Counted from the first letter of the stretch, positions 55,159-64,000 are shown. The stretch: DNA of 64,000 nt from Alteromonas sp. KUL42 (GCF_006538325.1 NZ_BJKK01000001.1:310001-374000), one strand, 5' to 3'. Notes: a model not told the origin generated them from the sequence alone. Numbers and translations: made by a program.

Positions 55159-55524
55159 TTACCCAAGTACTTGTGCGACGAGTTGCAATAGTCTTGTTGG
55201 ATCAAAGGGCTTAACCATCCAGCCTGTTGCACCAGCGGCTTTACCTTGACCTTTAATATCGGCACCCGCTTCGGTGGTTAATACAATGATAGGTGTTTTG
55301 CTAAAGGCGGCCATTGCACGAAGTGACTTAACTAATGTAATGCCATCCATATTAGGCATGTTTACATCCGTTAATACGAAATCGAACGTGTTGTCTTGGC
55401 AAATGTCGAGGGCCTTCTTGCCGTCTTCTGCTGCTGTGATATCGTAGTTGGCACTTCGCAATGTTACTTCCACCATTTGTCTGATAGATGGGGAATCATC
55501 AACAATTAAGATCTTCTTACTCAC
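55159..55524 (-). CDS. cheY: Chemotaxis response regulator CheY
   Basis: 121 residues, single receiver: ILIVDDSPSIRQMV (acid pocket), TDVNMPNMDG (phospho-Asp), VLTTEAG (Thr) and WMVKPFDPTRL (Lys). First gene of the cluster. No fliM or other flagellar gene lies in the window, so the final target (flagellum, pili or c-di-GMP system) cannot be told. No CheZ is seen. Confidence 0.95.
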   Translation of the reverse strand: MSKKILIVDDSPSIRQMVEVTLRSANYDITAAEDGKKALDICQDNTFDFVLTDVNMPNMDGITLVKSLRAMAAFSKTPIIVLTTEAGADIKGQGKAAGATGWMVKPFDPTRLLQLVAQVLG

Positions 55525-55597
55525 TCAAATCTCCTTGATAGAACTTCTGCACATAAAGTTGTATTGAACCATACTCATTGTCAACGACAAATACGAC

Positions 55598-55627
55598 TTG
55601 TGACTAATTGTGGCTAATTGTGACTAC
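55598..55627. repeat. Three tandem 10-bp repeats before the che cluster
   Basis: TTGTGACTAA, TTGTGGCTAA, TTGTGACTAC in direct tandem, one helical turn each, in the divergent gap between cheY and the response regulator on the other strand. They may be a protein-binding array. A GCGATCGC site is also present nearby. Confidence 0.45.
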
Positions 55628-55810
55628 AAGAATATGAATTGTGTTTTGGTGGTGAAAAGTATAGACCTATCAATATATTGGGAAGGATTTAAGTTCAAGA
55701 AAATTGATATAAGTCAATTTTCATCGCGATCGCAGTCGTATTGCACGATGATTGCACTATATTCAGTAAGATAGAAAAGAATTTACCAGCGTTTTTGATG
55801 GACCATTATT

Positions 55811-56173
55811 TTGAAACAAACACTGTTAATAGCTGATGATGAAAGTGAAATTAGAGAAATTCTTCAACTGATGTTCGAGGAAGATTTCGACTTACTTTTT
55901 GCTAAAGATGGCGAGGAAGTCATAGCACAGATAAATAAGGCCCCAGCACTAATCATCTTGGATATGCATTTACCCGGAAAAACCGGCATTGAGATTTGTC
56001 AGCATTTGGCAACGTTAGACGGCGATAAGCGCCCACCTGTTATCGCGATTAGCGGTGATACGTCCGACAGTCTTGTTAAAGAGGCTTACGAGCTTGGCGT
56101 AAGCGATTATATCGGCAAGCCCTTCGACATCGTGACGTTACATGAGCGGGTTTTACGTTTTTACGCGATATAA
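55811..56173 (+). CDS. Receiver part of a frameshifted response regulator
   Basis: 120 residues of receiver: LLIADDESEIREI, ILDMHLPGKTGIEI, AISGDTSD, YIGKPFDIVT. It stops at HERVLRFYAI after a T5 run. One extra T (T6) would join it to the helical output domain that follows (FLRDIKAVKELQRKDKE...), giving about 385 residues, the same layout and size as the regulator at 43.6-44.8 kb. TTG start; a good ribosome binding site is not evident. As written, it is a stand-alone receiver. Confidence 0.65.
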   Translation: MKQTLLIADDESEIREILQLMFEEDFDLLFAKDGEEVIAQINKAPALIILDMHLPGKTGIEICQHLATLDGDKRPPVIAISGDTSDSLVKEAYELGVSDYIGKPFDIVTLHERVLRFYAI

Positions 56174-56967
56174 AGGCAGTAAAAGAGCTTCAAAGGAAAG
56201 ACAAAGAAATAGAAACGGTAGCGCAAACTGCCATGAAGCAGGCGGCATCATATGGAAGAGCATTAGAGTTAGTTGCAGTGCTTAATGACTGCAATACGCC
56301 AGAGGAAATTATGCGCGCAGTTGCAAAAAATATGATGAGCCAGGACTTGAAAATTGCAATACAACTGCGCTCAGACACCGAGACCTTTAACTATGATGCT
56401 GACACCGAGGAGTGTTCAGCAATTGAACTTCAGGTTTTCGAAGTATTGAAAGGTCATGGCCGTATATATCATTTTGGTAGGCGTACTATTTTTAACGATA
56501 ATCACGTCTCAATCTTGTTTAAAAACATGCCCTTAGAGGGGACATTCTTGTTCGATGCCATTTTAGATGTGGCAGCGAAATTAATTCTTGCGGTGAATTC
56601 TCGTTTCTTGTCCATATTACAAAATCAATCGTTGTTGGAAACGCGGAATAAACTGAGCGCCGCCCTTGATATGGTAGCGAAGGGCATAAGCTCTATCGAA
56701 GAGGAACGCCGCGAATTGGTTGAACAAATTGGATTAAAAATTGGCCTTAGTTTCCATCAGTTAGATATGACTGAGGAGCAAGAGCAGTTTTTTGCCAAAT
56801 TAGTAGAGACCGAAATTAGAAGTAAGGAAACGAGCAGTGGCCTAACGCAGCTTCAAGCATTGATCTCTGAATGTGTTGAAGAAATGGTGTTAGAAGAGGG
56901 AAACGAAGCTGAGAGTAAAACAGATGAGCAGCCTGCAGGCGCGGATAATGATATTGAGTTGTTTTAA
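56174..56967 (+). CDS. Helical output domain of the frameshifted response regulator
   Basis: The frame opens directly after the receiver stop (FLRDIKAVKELQRK...) and has an internal ATG at 56233 that could make a 244-residue protein. Helical, with ILFKNMPLEGTFLFDAIL matching LIVKNMPDDKAF of the 43.6 kb regulator, and an acidic tail NDIELF. No known effector fold. It presumably belongs to the receiver upstream; see that entry for the T5 frameshift. Confidence 0.62.
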
Positions 56968-57063
56968 TTTGTCGTTGAATTTACTTGTTTAAAAAATCAT
57001 ATCCTTCAAAAACAAGGTAGCCTTGGCAGTATCACGTTAATATCTGCTATATCGGAGGTTTTG

Positions 57064-58251
57064 GTGTCGCATATTTTAATTATCGAAGATATTGAGGATA
57101 TTGGAAACTCCTTATGTGACTTTGCCAGTGTTGCGGGCATGCCAAGTAAGTATTACGCCGAGTTTAGCCGTGTTCCTGTAACGGACCTGGATAATGCATC
57201 ACACATTATTCTCGACCTCAATATGCCAGGGTTAGATGGCTTAGACGTTCTCGAAGAATTGGGCAAGTATAAAGTAAAAGTGCCAATTATATTGTGCTCT
57301 GGTGTAAGTGATGATGTTATTGAAAGCGCAGCCGATGTGTTAAAAGCACTCGGGTTAGTTTACGGAGGAAAGCTTCCAAAGCCTTTTACCTATGCTCAAT
57401 TTTTGACGGCCATTGAAACGCCTCAGATTGAAAGCTGTTTACAAGCCAAAGTAAGTATCGCACCTGAAGCTTCTACTTTAACACGAAGTGAACTAGAACA
57501 AGCCATAGAAAAAAACTGGTTTTACTCGGTTTTTCAACCGCAAATAGATGTGAATAATGGCAGTGTGTTTGGTGTAGAGTGCTTAGCGCGTCTTGCGCAT
57601 CCCTCAATTGCATCATGTGGTCCAGATGAGTTTATTGCTAAGCTTGTTGAATTCGATTTAATTGATGTTTTTACAGAAAAATTCCTCATACAAGCGCTAA
57701 GAGAGCTTCAAGCAACAGGTTACCCAAAAACCAAGCGTATCGCGTTTAATATTGATCCTAGTTCCTTGTGTAAGGAATTTTTGAGCAAATTGTGTGAGTT
57801 GGTGTTAGAGTCCGATTTTCCTGCATCACAAATTTGTTTTGAAATTACAGAGTTATTTGAAGTCGATTTAACTAATGAAATTAAATCTGCGTTGACTAAG
57901 CTTCGTATTCATGGAATTCATGTTTCTTTAGACGACTTTGGAACGGGATTTTCAACAATTCACGAGCTTGACCAACTTCCCTTTAGTGAGCTGAAAATCG
58001 ACCGCGCTTTTGTTTCACAAATTACAAATCGAACAGGAACCTTGTCCATAGTAAAGCACACTATTGCTTTGGCCAAAGAGCTCAATATGTTGGTGGTCGC
58101 TGAAGGTATTGAAACTGAAGAGCAAATCGCCTTACTGCAATCGATGGATTGCCAATATATGCAAGGCTACTATTTTTCTAAGCCCTTAGAGATTGATGCG
58201 TTGATGGCTTTTATGTTGGAACTCGATGCAAAAGAGTTTAAAAATGCTTAA
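57064..58251 (+). CDS. Receiver-EAL c-di-GMP phosphodiesterase
   Basis: 395 residues. GTG start 5 bases after GGAGG; an in-frame TTG 3 bases earlier is too close. Receiver at 1-120 (IIEDIEDIGNSL, LDLNMPGLDGLD, LPKPFTYAQF). EAL domain: GVECLARL (ECL in place of EAL), AFNIDPSSL, FEITELF, SLDDFGTGFST, LKIDRAFV, VAEGIETEEQ and QGYYFSKPL. All catalytic Glu, Asn, Asp, Lys and Gln positions are present, so it is probably active. It degrades c-di-GMP under control of the neighbouring kinase. Confidence 0.88.
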   Translation: MSHILIIEDIEDIGNSLCDFASVAGMPSKYYAEFSRVPVTDLDNASHIILDLNMPGLDGLDVLEELGKYKVKVPIILCSGVSDDVIESAADVLKALGLVYGGKLPKPFTYAQFLTAIETPQIESCLQAKVSIAPEASTLTRSELEQAIEKNWFYSVFQPQIDVNNGSVFGVECLARLAHPSIASCGPDEFIAKLVEFDLIDVFTEKFLIQALRELQATGYPKTKRIAFNIDPSSLCKEFLSKLCELVLESDFPASQICFEITELFEVDLTNEIKSALTKLRIHGIHVSLDDFGTGFSTIHELDQLPFSELKIDRAFVSQITNRTGTLSIVKHTIALAKELNMLVVAEGIETEEQIALLQSMDCQYMQGYYFSKPLEIDALMAFMLELDAKEFKNA

Positions 58252-58285
58252 TTTGTTTTGCATTTTACATTTATAAGTTGATGTT

Positions 58286-60133
58286 ATGAACAGTAAATCC
58301 ATGCGTTCTCCTATTGATGTGAACAGCAACTCATTCGTACAAAGTAGCTTATTACTCACCGTTGATGTTGACCTGAAAATAATAGAATTAAGTAATAATT
58401 GGCAGCCCGTGATGGGCTATTGTGCAGAGGAACTCATCGGCAAGCATATAAATGTGATGTTTATTTCACCTAGCGAGGACGACATTTACCGCTGCCTCGA
58501 TGAGACCGCGGTAACTCAGAATGAATGCACGTTGGATACTGAATTGAGACACAAAAGCGGTGATATTATCAAAGCCCGCATCCAGGTACATTCTATTGCG
58601 GGAGGGGCGCCTGAACGCCTGACCTTATTAATAACAATTCAATCTGAACTTCACGATTCTGCTTCTGAGCAAGAGTACAAGTTATTTGCGAAGGCAGCCA
58701 AGTTAGGAAAATTTGGTTTTTGGTCCATCGATTTACGTACCTCGAAGCTATTCTGGTCAAGTGAAATTTATTCTATTCATGGCGTGGCACAGGGGTCGTA
58801 CACGCCAACAATGAAAGATGCATTTGTTTTTTGTCACCCTGATGATCGCAGAGAAGCACAACGCATTGTTTCTAATGGTATTGAAAAGCGCTTGCCATGG
58901 AGCTTTAAGGTTCGAATTGTTCAACCAAGTGGCGATATTCGCATTGTGCGTTTTCACGCAGAGTTTGATTTCGATCAGTCCTCTCAAGCAACAGAAGTGT
59001 ATGGTATTTGTTTGGATATTACTGACTACGAAGCGCTAAATGAACAAGTTGAGTTGTTGTCAGAAGTTGCGGAAACTTCAATCACGGGCATCACGATTTG
59101 TGATAAGAATAGAAATTTGATGTGGGCGAACAAGAAATTCGAGGAGATAACGGGATATTCGCTTTCTGATGTTCAAGGTCAAAAGGTAGGGGGATTTCTG
59201 CAAGGGCCCGGTACTGACCCTAATACGATTAACGAAATTGGTCGGCTGTTGGATATAGGTAAAAATGTAGATGTTGAGATCCTGAACTATACCAAAGAAT
59301 GCATTCCCTATTGGATCCACTTACTTATCTCACCGGTGAAACGAAAAGGAAAAGTAAGTCACTATGTGGCCATTCAGCACGATATTACAGAGCAAAAGCG
59401 GCAGCAACAGATGCAGGCGAGGGGCTCTAAAATGGATGCGGTTGGACAGATGGCTGCACGTGTGTGCCACGACATTAATAACATTATGGCTATTATTTCG
59501 GGGAACACTCAACTATTAAGGCTTCAAGACCCAAGTGAAAAAGCGACCAAGTTTTTGGGGAACATTGAAATGGCAACGGCGAGGGCGTCTTCAGTGACCA
59601 AAAAGTTGGTTAAGCTAGTTAAAGACGAAAATCTTTCACCTGAGCTTATCTCTTTGAACAAAGAAATTAAAAATATTGTTGATGCGTTGCCAGAAGATTT
59701 AAAAGGTGAAACATCATTCCATTTTAATTTTGATTATAAAGACCCTCTTTTAGTGAAGAAAAAATCACTACTTGAGTCTGTAAAGCAATTGATTATTAAT
59801 GCCATTCTAGCGACAGATAAGGTTGGTGAAGTAACAATAAATACACGTGTTTGTGCTGGCTTTGACAATACTTGTAGCAGTGCAGTACTTTCTCCAAAAC
59901 TAGGTAAGGAATATGTACTCATTTCAGTAAAAGACAACGGAATAGGTATAGCGCCTGATGTTATCAATAATATTTTTGACCCTTTCTTTTCGACCAGAGA
60001 GAGAAAAGATGGCGCGGGTTTAGGGCTTAGCTTTATTTTCAATTTTTGTGCGAAAGAAGAAGCTGGATTACAGCTGACAAGTCAAGAGAATAAAGGAAGC
60101 GAGTTTACAATTTGGGTTCCTAGGTTTGTATAA
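58286..60133 (+). CDS. Soluble PAS-PAS-PAS histidine kinase
   Basis: 615 residues, no membrane helix. PAS 1 about 20-120, PAS 2 about 135-250 (GKFGFWSIDLRTSKLFWSS), PAS 3 about 255-370 with NKKFEEITGYS and GGFLQGPGTDP, the LOV-type loop with glycine where the photoactive cysteine would be. Kinase core: RVCHDINNIMAIISGN (His), LIINAILAT, DNGIGIAPDV, GAGLGLSF. The H-box resembles that of the hybrid kinase at 45.1 kb. Ends just before a receiver, its likely partner along with the REC-EAL protein. Confidence 0.87.
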   Translation: MNSKSMRSPIDVNSNSFVQSSLLLTVDVDLKIIELSNNWQPVMGYCAEELIGKHINVMFISPSEDDIYRCLDETAVTQNECTLDTELRHKSGDIIKARIQVHSIAGGAPERLTLLITIQSELHDSASEQEYKLFAKAAKLGKFGFWSIDLRTSKLFWSSEIYSIHGVAQGSYTPTMKDAFVFCHPDDRREAQRIVSNGIEKRLPWSFKVRIVQPSGDIRIVRFHAEFDFDQSSQATEVYGICLDITDYEALNEQVELLSEVAETSITGITICDKNRNLMWANKKFEEITGYSLSDVQGQKVGGFLQGPGTDPNTINEIGRLLDIGKNVDVEILNYTKECIPYWIHLLISPVKRKGKVSHYVAIQHDITEQKRQQQMQARGSKMDAVGQMAARVCHDINNIMAIISGNTQLLRLQDPSEKATKFLGNIEMATARASSVTKKLVKLVKDENLSPELISLNKEIKNIVDALPEDLKGETSFHFNFDYKDPLLVKKKSLLESVKQLIINAILATDKVGEVTINTRVCAGFDNTCSSAVLSPKLGKEYVLISVKDNGIGIAPDVINNIFDPFFSTRERKDGAGLGLSFIFNFCAKEEAGLQLTSQENKGSEFTIWVPRFV

Positions 60134-60145
60134 GGTTTTGTTTTA

Positions 60146-60523
60146 ATGAACGGTATTCGAGTTTTACTCATTGACGATGAACCTTCCATAACAGAAATGT
60201 TAAGACTGTTCATGGAGCATCGAGGAGCGATCGTCACCGACTTTCAAAGCGCCAAGGATGGAATTGAATATTTAGAAATACACGCTAGTGACATAGATGT
60301 GATTGTGACTGACTTTAGTATGCCGGGGAGCATTACCGGAGGCGATATTTTTGCCTTAACTAAATCAAAGTATACACATGTGGTATGTTTTATTATGTCT
60401 GGGTTTATCGATGTGCTTCCTGATGGTATCGACCCTTTCTATTTAATAGACAAACCCGTTAACTTCAATTTTATCGCATCTCGTATAAATGAAGCGCTTA
60501 ACAAAAACTCTCCTGCCAATTAA
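60146..60523 (+). CDS. Single-domain receiver
   Basis: 125 residues: LLIDDEPSITEML, IVTDFSMPGS (phospho-Asp), FIMSGF and YLIDKPVNF (Lys). 12 bases after the PAS kinase, so co-expressed. No output domain; probably shuttles phosphate to or from the kinase or the REC-EAL protein. Confidence 0.85.
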   Translation: MNGIRVLLIDDEPSITEMLRLFMEHRGAIVTDFQSAKDGIEYLEIHASDIDVIVTDFSMPGSITGGDIFALTKSKYTHVVCFIMSGFIDVLPDGIDPFYLIDKPVNFNFIASRINEALNKNSPAN

Positions 60524-60585
60524 GTAAGTAAGAATTTTCAGTCATCCAAAATGCTCTAGGTGCGAAAACTTGTATTTGATTATCT

Positions 60586-60601
60586 ATGCCACCGGTGGCA
60601 T
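60586..60601. promoter_or_regulatory. Perfect LacI-type operator
   Basis: ATGCCACCGGTGGCAT is a perfect 16-bp palindrome that fits the LacI-family consensus TGNNANCGNTNNCA with a central CG. It lies 80 bases before the GH28 start. No LacI gene is in the window. Confidence 0.65.
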
Positions 60602-60680
60602 TATTCCGTAAAGATACCGTAAAAAATGTAACATATTTGTATTTTTACGTAAGCCAATTCGCTAACCTATGGGAGCTTTC

Positions 60681-62063
60681 ATGATTCGTTTCACTACGCA
60701 AACGGCCTGCATACTTATAATTCTATTATTGCCTTGGGCATCTCTCGCATCGACAAATGATGACTGGAAACTTGCTGGAACCATAGTTTCGAGTATTCAG
60801 TCTCCTAACATTCCAAGCGTTACTTTTTCAATTGACGACAATAGTCATACCAGAAAAGCGGCCCGTGAGACTATTCAGCAAACCATCGACAAAGCATCAC
60901 AAAGTGGCGGTGGAATAGTAGTTATACCCAAAGGACGATGGTTAGTTAATGGTCCAATTCACTTAAAGAGTAAAATAAACTTGCACCTTGAAGAGGGGGC
61001 AGAGCTGCTTTTCTCCGGTGAGCCTTCAGATTATCTGCCAGTTGTCAAAACCCGTTGGGAAGGCACCGAAGTTTTCACCTATTCACCACTAATTTATGCC
61101 AACAATGTTGAAGATGTTGCGATTACTGGCAACGGGATTATTGATGGGAATGCTGACTCAACGTTCATAAGTTGGTATGACAAACAAACAGACGATATGC
61201 ATGCGTTAAGAAAAATGGGCTTTGACAGTGTACCGGTTGAGCAGCGCGTTTTTGGTGAGGGGCATTATTTGCGCCCGCCTCTTATTCAATTTTTTCACGC
61301 CAAGCGCGTGCTTCTTGAAGGGTATACTGCTAAGAACTCACCATTTTGGGTTAATCACCTTGTTTACACATCTCACGCCGTAGTCAGAGATGTCAAAGTA
61401 GAGAGTCATTTGTATAACAATGACGGCCTTGATATTGAATCCAGTGAGTTTGTGTTAGCTGAAAACAACCACTTTAGAACGGGTGATGACGGCATTGTTA
61501 TTAAGTCAGGGCGAGATGCTGATGGACGTAATATTGGCGTTCCTAGTACTGACATCGTCGTACGTAAAAATGATTTAGGTGGTGAAGACGGAATAGGCCT
61601 AGGCTCTGAGATGTCAGGTGGCATAAAACGCGTTTTCTTTGAAAATAATGTACTAAGAGAAGGGGACTCTGCTTATCGCTTTAAAAGTAATTTAGATCGT
61701 GGCGGTAGAGTTGAGATGATAAGAATACGAGGTAGTCGCGTGGCTTCTTTCAAACACTTATTTTGGTTTCAGTTAAACTACCCTAGCATGCTAAATGGCT
61801 ATTTCCCTGCAACCTATACAGACATTATTATCGAGGATTTAACGGTTGAAGATGTTGGTACGGTATTGGAGATTCATGCGCCTGACGGCGTGCCGGTTCA
61901 CAATGTTTTATTTAAAGATATAAGTATAAAGAATGCTGACACGTCGTTAATTTTAGAGAATGCGAGAGACATTACATTTGATAATGTTGCTATTGGCAAT
62001 CAAACATGGAATGGCACTTTCTCATCACTCAATACATCCGCTAAAAGCAAGAATGCGAACTAA
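60681..62063 (+). CDS. GH28 polygalacturonase-like glycoside hydrolase
   Basis: About 460 residues from the ATG with GGGAG 6 bases upstream. A Sec signal ends LASTN. The parallel beta-helix carries NNDGLDIES (NTD-type block) and TGDDGIVIKSG (GDD block) with the catalytic Asp residues, then GIGLGSEMSGG and YRFKSN in place of GHG and RIK. Exported, cleaves polyuronides or related sugars. The LacI-type operator suggests sugar-induced expression. Confidence 0.85.
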   Translation: MIRFTTQTACILIILLLPWASLASTNDDWKLAGTIVSSIQSPNIPSVTFSIDDNSHTRKAARETIQQTIDKASQSGGGIVVIPKGRWLVNGPIHLKSKINLHLEEGAELLFSGEPSDYLPVVKTRWEGTEVFTYSPLIYANNVEDVAITGNGIIDGNADSTFISWYDKQTDDMHALRKMGFDSVPVEQRVFGEGHYLRPPLIQFFHAKRVLLEGYTAKNSPFWVNHLVYTSHAVVRDVKVESHLYNNDGLDIESSEFVLAENNHFRTGDDGIVIKSGRDADGRNIGVPSTDIVVRKNDLGGEDGIGLGSEMSGGIKRVFFENNVLREGDSAYRFKSNLDRGGRVEMIRIRGSRVASFKHLFWFQLNYPSMLNGYFPATYTDIIIEDLTVEDVGTVLEIHAPDGVPVHNVLFKDISIKNADTSLILENARDITFDNVAIGNQTWNGTFSSLNTSAKSKNAN

Positions 62064-62109
62064 GCTACGGCTAAACTGAGACTAAGCAATTCAGAAAGGA
62101 TAACTTAGT

Positions 62110-62702
62110 TTACTTAACTTCATAGCCCCATGGTGCATCAGGTGCAACTATGGGGTTTGTTAGGTCAAAGTCGATTTGTATGTCCCTTGCTGGGCGCATC
62201 AAACGGTAACTAAAGCGGCTTGGATATATCATCATTTGCCACACATTATCAACGGATGCAGCCATATCCGATTCTATAAACTGTTGCTTAGAATAAATAT
62301 CAGCGGGGAAAGATTGAACTTGGTTGAAACCAGCATCGACAGTATGACCTCCGTACATTGTTGAGGCGTGGTAGCTGCCATCTTCATAGCGATGATCGTG
62401 CTTTAACATAAGTCCCGCACCTGTTTTGGTCAAAATCCAGGTACGTGAAGCATCATCGCCAACGTAAAAAGGAATTTGAATTTCATTTTCTGAGCATTGT
62501 CGAACATACATTACTAAGTTGGCACCACCAAAGGTGTTACCTACATTATCTTTGGTAATTTTTCCCGTAAATGCCTGCCCACAATGTTCTTTAATCGCAT
62601 CGAAAAATGCGTCGTGGGTTGGAATTGATACCAAGGGAGCCGATTTTGCAAGTGCAAGCATAGACACAAATGGCAATAGGGCAATATATAGTTTTTATTC
62701 AT
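62110..62702 (-). CDS. Exported protein with a frameshifted start
   Basis: The main frame starts only at a TTG (MPFVSMLALAKSAPLV...). The ATG at 62702, which overlaps the tetR stop as ATGAATAA, is in another frame; reading A5 as A6 gives MNKKLYIALLPFVSMLALA, a perfect signal peptide, and a product of about 197 residues. The mature part (FYVGDDASRTWILTKTGAGLML, HDHRYEDGSYHASTMYGG, DFDLTNPIVAPDAPWGYEV) belongs to no family I recognise. Coupled to tetR. Confidence 0.65.
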
Positions 62703-63297
62703 TGTTTTCTCTAAGGTCGGAGCTATTTTTTCGCGCTATTAAAGTAGGGATGGTTGCAATAATAGCGTCAAAAGGCTGTAGATTTTGATAGCCCCTGCAT
62801 AATACAACAGCACCTTCGATACTTGAAATGATCGTCAGTGATAGTGAATGAGCATAATGTTCATTGTGCCCTTGCTCAAGCAGGTAATCGCACAAAATAT
62901 CCTGCCACTTGTTAAAAGCATCAGATACCGCCCTTTTTATATTTTGTTCATCGTCATCTGAATTCTCAATAGCAGCGGCAACAATAGGGCATCCTTGTTG
63001 GAAACTGTATTTGGAGAGTCGGTTTCTCCAGTTCTCTAAAAAAACTCTCACACCATTTTCGTTATTAGTTGAGAGACAAGCTTTCAATTCACTGGCCGCT
63101 CTCTCGCCAGCCCATTCAATGGCTTCTATGACAATTTGGCTTTTACCTTCTGGAAAGTGATGGTAGGTAGAACCTAATGGTGCTTGAGCTGCCTTAGCAA
63201 CTTCACGAATACTAATGCCCCTTAAACCGCGTGTGGCCAGCATCATCGCTGCTGTTTCTATAACTCTTTGACGTCCTACAGAAGATGCTTTGCTCAT
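62695..63297 (-). CDS. TetR-family regulator
   Basis: About 200 residues from the ATG inside a slightly longer frame. N-terminal HTH: RQRVIETAAMMLATRGLRG..IREVAKAAQAPLGSTYHHF. The C-terminal half (CPIVAAAIENSDDD, SIEGAVVLCRGYQ) is like the LmrA/YxaF group. It sits divergent to the alpha/beta hydrolase, with palindromes in between that it could bind, and is coupled to the exported protein gene. It probably represses both units. Confidence 0.87.
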   Translation of the reverse strand: MSKASSVGRQRVIETAAMMLATRGLRGISIREVAKAAQAPLGSTYHHFPEGKSQIVIEAIEWAGERAASELKACLSTNNENGVRVFLENWRNRLSKYSFQQGCPIVAAAIENSDDDEQNIKRAVSDAFNKWQDILCDYLLEQGHNEHYAHSLSLTIISSIEGAVVLCRGYQNLQPFDAIIATIPTLIARKNSSDLRENNE

Positions 63298-63308
63298 AAA
63301 AGTAAACC

Positions 63309-63358
63309 CACTTGTTATAACGAGTGTCATAGTGTAGCATGTCTTTAATATTAAGACA
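63309..63358. promoter_or_regulatory. Two palindromes in the tetR-hydrolase divergent promoter
   Basis: CACTTGTTATAACGAGTG (63309-63326, one pair off) and TGTCTTTAATATTAAGACA (63340-63358, one base off). A half-copy ACACTTGTTATAA starts at 63356. These are likely TetR-type operators that overlap both promoters. Confidence 0.55.
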
Positions 63359-63379
63359 CTTGTTATAATTTGGTGGTTA

Positions 63380-64000
63380 TGCAGTCAATTTCATTTACTA
63401 CAGCTGACAACTATGAAATCCACGGCTCTGTGTTTACTCCTAGTATCCACGTAAAAGGAAGAATAATTGTAGCTGGTGCAACGGGCGTACCTCAGGGGTT
63501 TTATCGACGATTTGCTACATTTGCAAAAGCGCAAGGATATGAAGTGATAACGTTTGATTATCGGGGAATTGGCAGTTCAAAGCCTAAAACGCTAAAAGGC
63601 TTCGAAATGAATTTGCTCGACTGGGGAAGGTTGGATTTAGCAGCTGTAGTTGACTCAATGAGTGAAGATGGGCTTCCACTTTTCATCATTGGTCATAGCT
63701 ACGGCGGGCACGCATTTGGTTTACTGCCCAATCATCACAAGGTGTCAGGATTCTATGTCTTTGGCACTGGCGCAGGGTGGCATGGTTACATGCCTTTCTC
63801 TGAGCAAGCCAAAGTACTCGCTATGTGGAATTTGGTTCTGCCAATTATAACGTGGTGGAAAGGGTATTGTGCTTGGCGACTACTTGGTATGGGAGAAGAT
63901 TTACCACGTAGTGCTTTCCTACAATGGCGTTATTGGTGCAAATTTCCACATTACTTTTTTGATGACCCCAAAATGTCAGGTTTACGCTATCTCTACCAGT
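63380..64000 (+). CDS. Alpha/beta hydrolase, incomplete at the window end
   Basis: 207 codons are seen; the frame stays open at the edge. Opening MQSISFTTADNYEIHGSVF, then VAGATGVPQGFYRRFA (oxyanion side), DYRGIGSSKP and the nucleophile elbow IIGHSYGGHAFG. Esterase or lipase-like, cytoplasmic (no signal). Divergent from the TetR gene, so probably its target. Confidence 0.85.

Overview
The window reads as chromosomal DNA of a marine gammaproteobacterium, most likely Alteromonadales (Alteromonas or a close relative). This is inferred from AT-leaning coding sequence, a TonB-dependent receptor, KatG, YaeQ, a DUF3010 protein, a LipL32-type secreted protein, a GH28 enzyme and many histidine kinases. 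No rRNA, tRNA, CRISPR array, intact insertion sequence or prophage was seen.

Layout. 1-2.9 kb is decayed DNA: a serine-hydrolase fragment, an IS1182-type transposase fragment and a frameshifted sulfotransferase. 2.8-8.9 kb holds a serine-hydrolase lipoprotein, an rtcB2-prfH ribosome-repair pair behind a structured leader, a GT9 glycosyltransferase and a frameshifted PepSY-type membrane protein. 9-18 kb holds a CPBP protease, a padR-HAAS pair with a four-site 17-bp-spaced operator array, an MBL hydrolase, trpS behind a complete trp-type attenuator (leader peptide with tandem Trp codons), an RhlE helicase, DUF3010 and the LipL32 homologue. 18-28 kb holds a hydrolase, a TonB receptor, katG, a ToxR-like regulator facing a serine hydrolase, and an SDR. 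27.8-32.2 kb is an apparent operon on the minus strand: a split-borosin alpha-N-methyltransferase, its small precursor peptide, and a TPR hybrid histidine kinase whose Hpt domain is cut off by a C9 tract. This is the most distinctive system in the window. 32-43.6 kb holds miscellaneous enzymes, YaeQ, a SulP permease with carbonic anhydrase, an AraC-linked operon and a thioredoxin-like protein. 43.6-60.5 kb is a signalling island: two paralogous response regulators, hybrid and PAS kinases, an FNR-type regulator, a complete cheY-A-W-MCP-R-D-B cluster, and a REC-EAL protein. The CheA has five GFGFFD-type repeats in place of a P2 domain. 60.6-64 kb holds a GH28 enzyme behind a perfect LacI-type operator, then a secreted protein/TetR pair divergent from an alpha/beta hydrolase that runs off the window.

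Two threads cross the window. At least six otherwise intact genes are broken by a one-base change in a short homopolymer (sulfotransferase, PepSY protein, borosin methyltransferase, kinase/Hpt, response regulator, secreted protein 62.7 kb). That pattern suggests either residual sequencing error or strand-slippage variation and should be resolved first. A family of at least four dispersed palindromic repeats with a GCGTGTTGAC-type arm sits in intergenic gaps at 6.8, 19.1, 26.6 and 35.9 kb.
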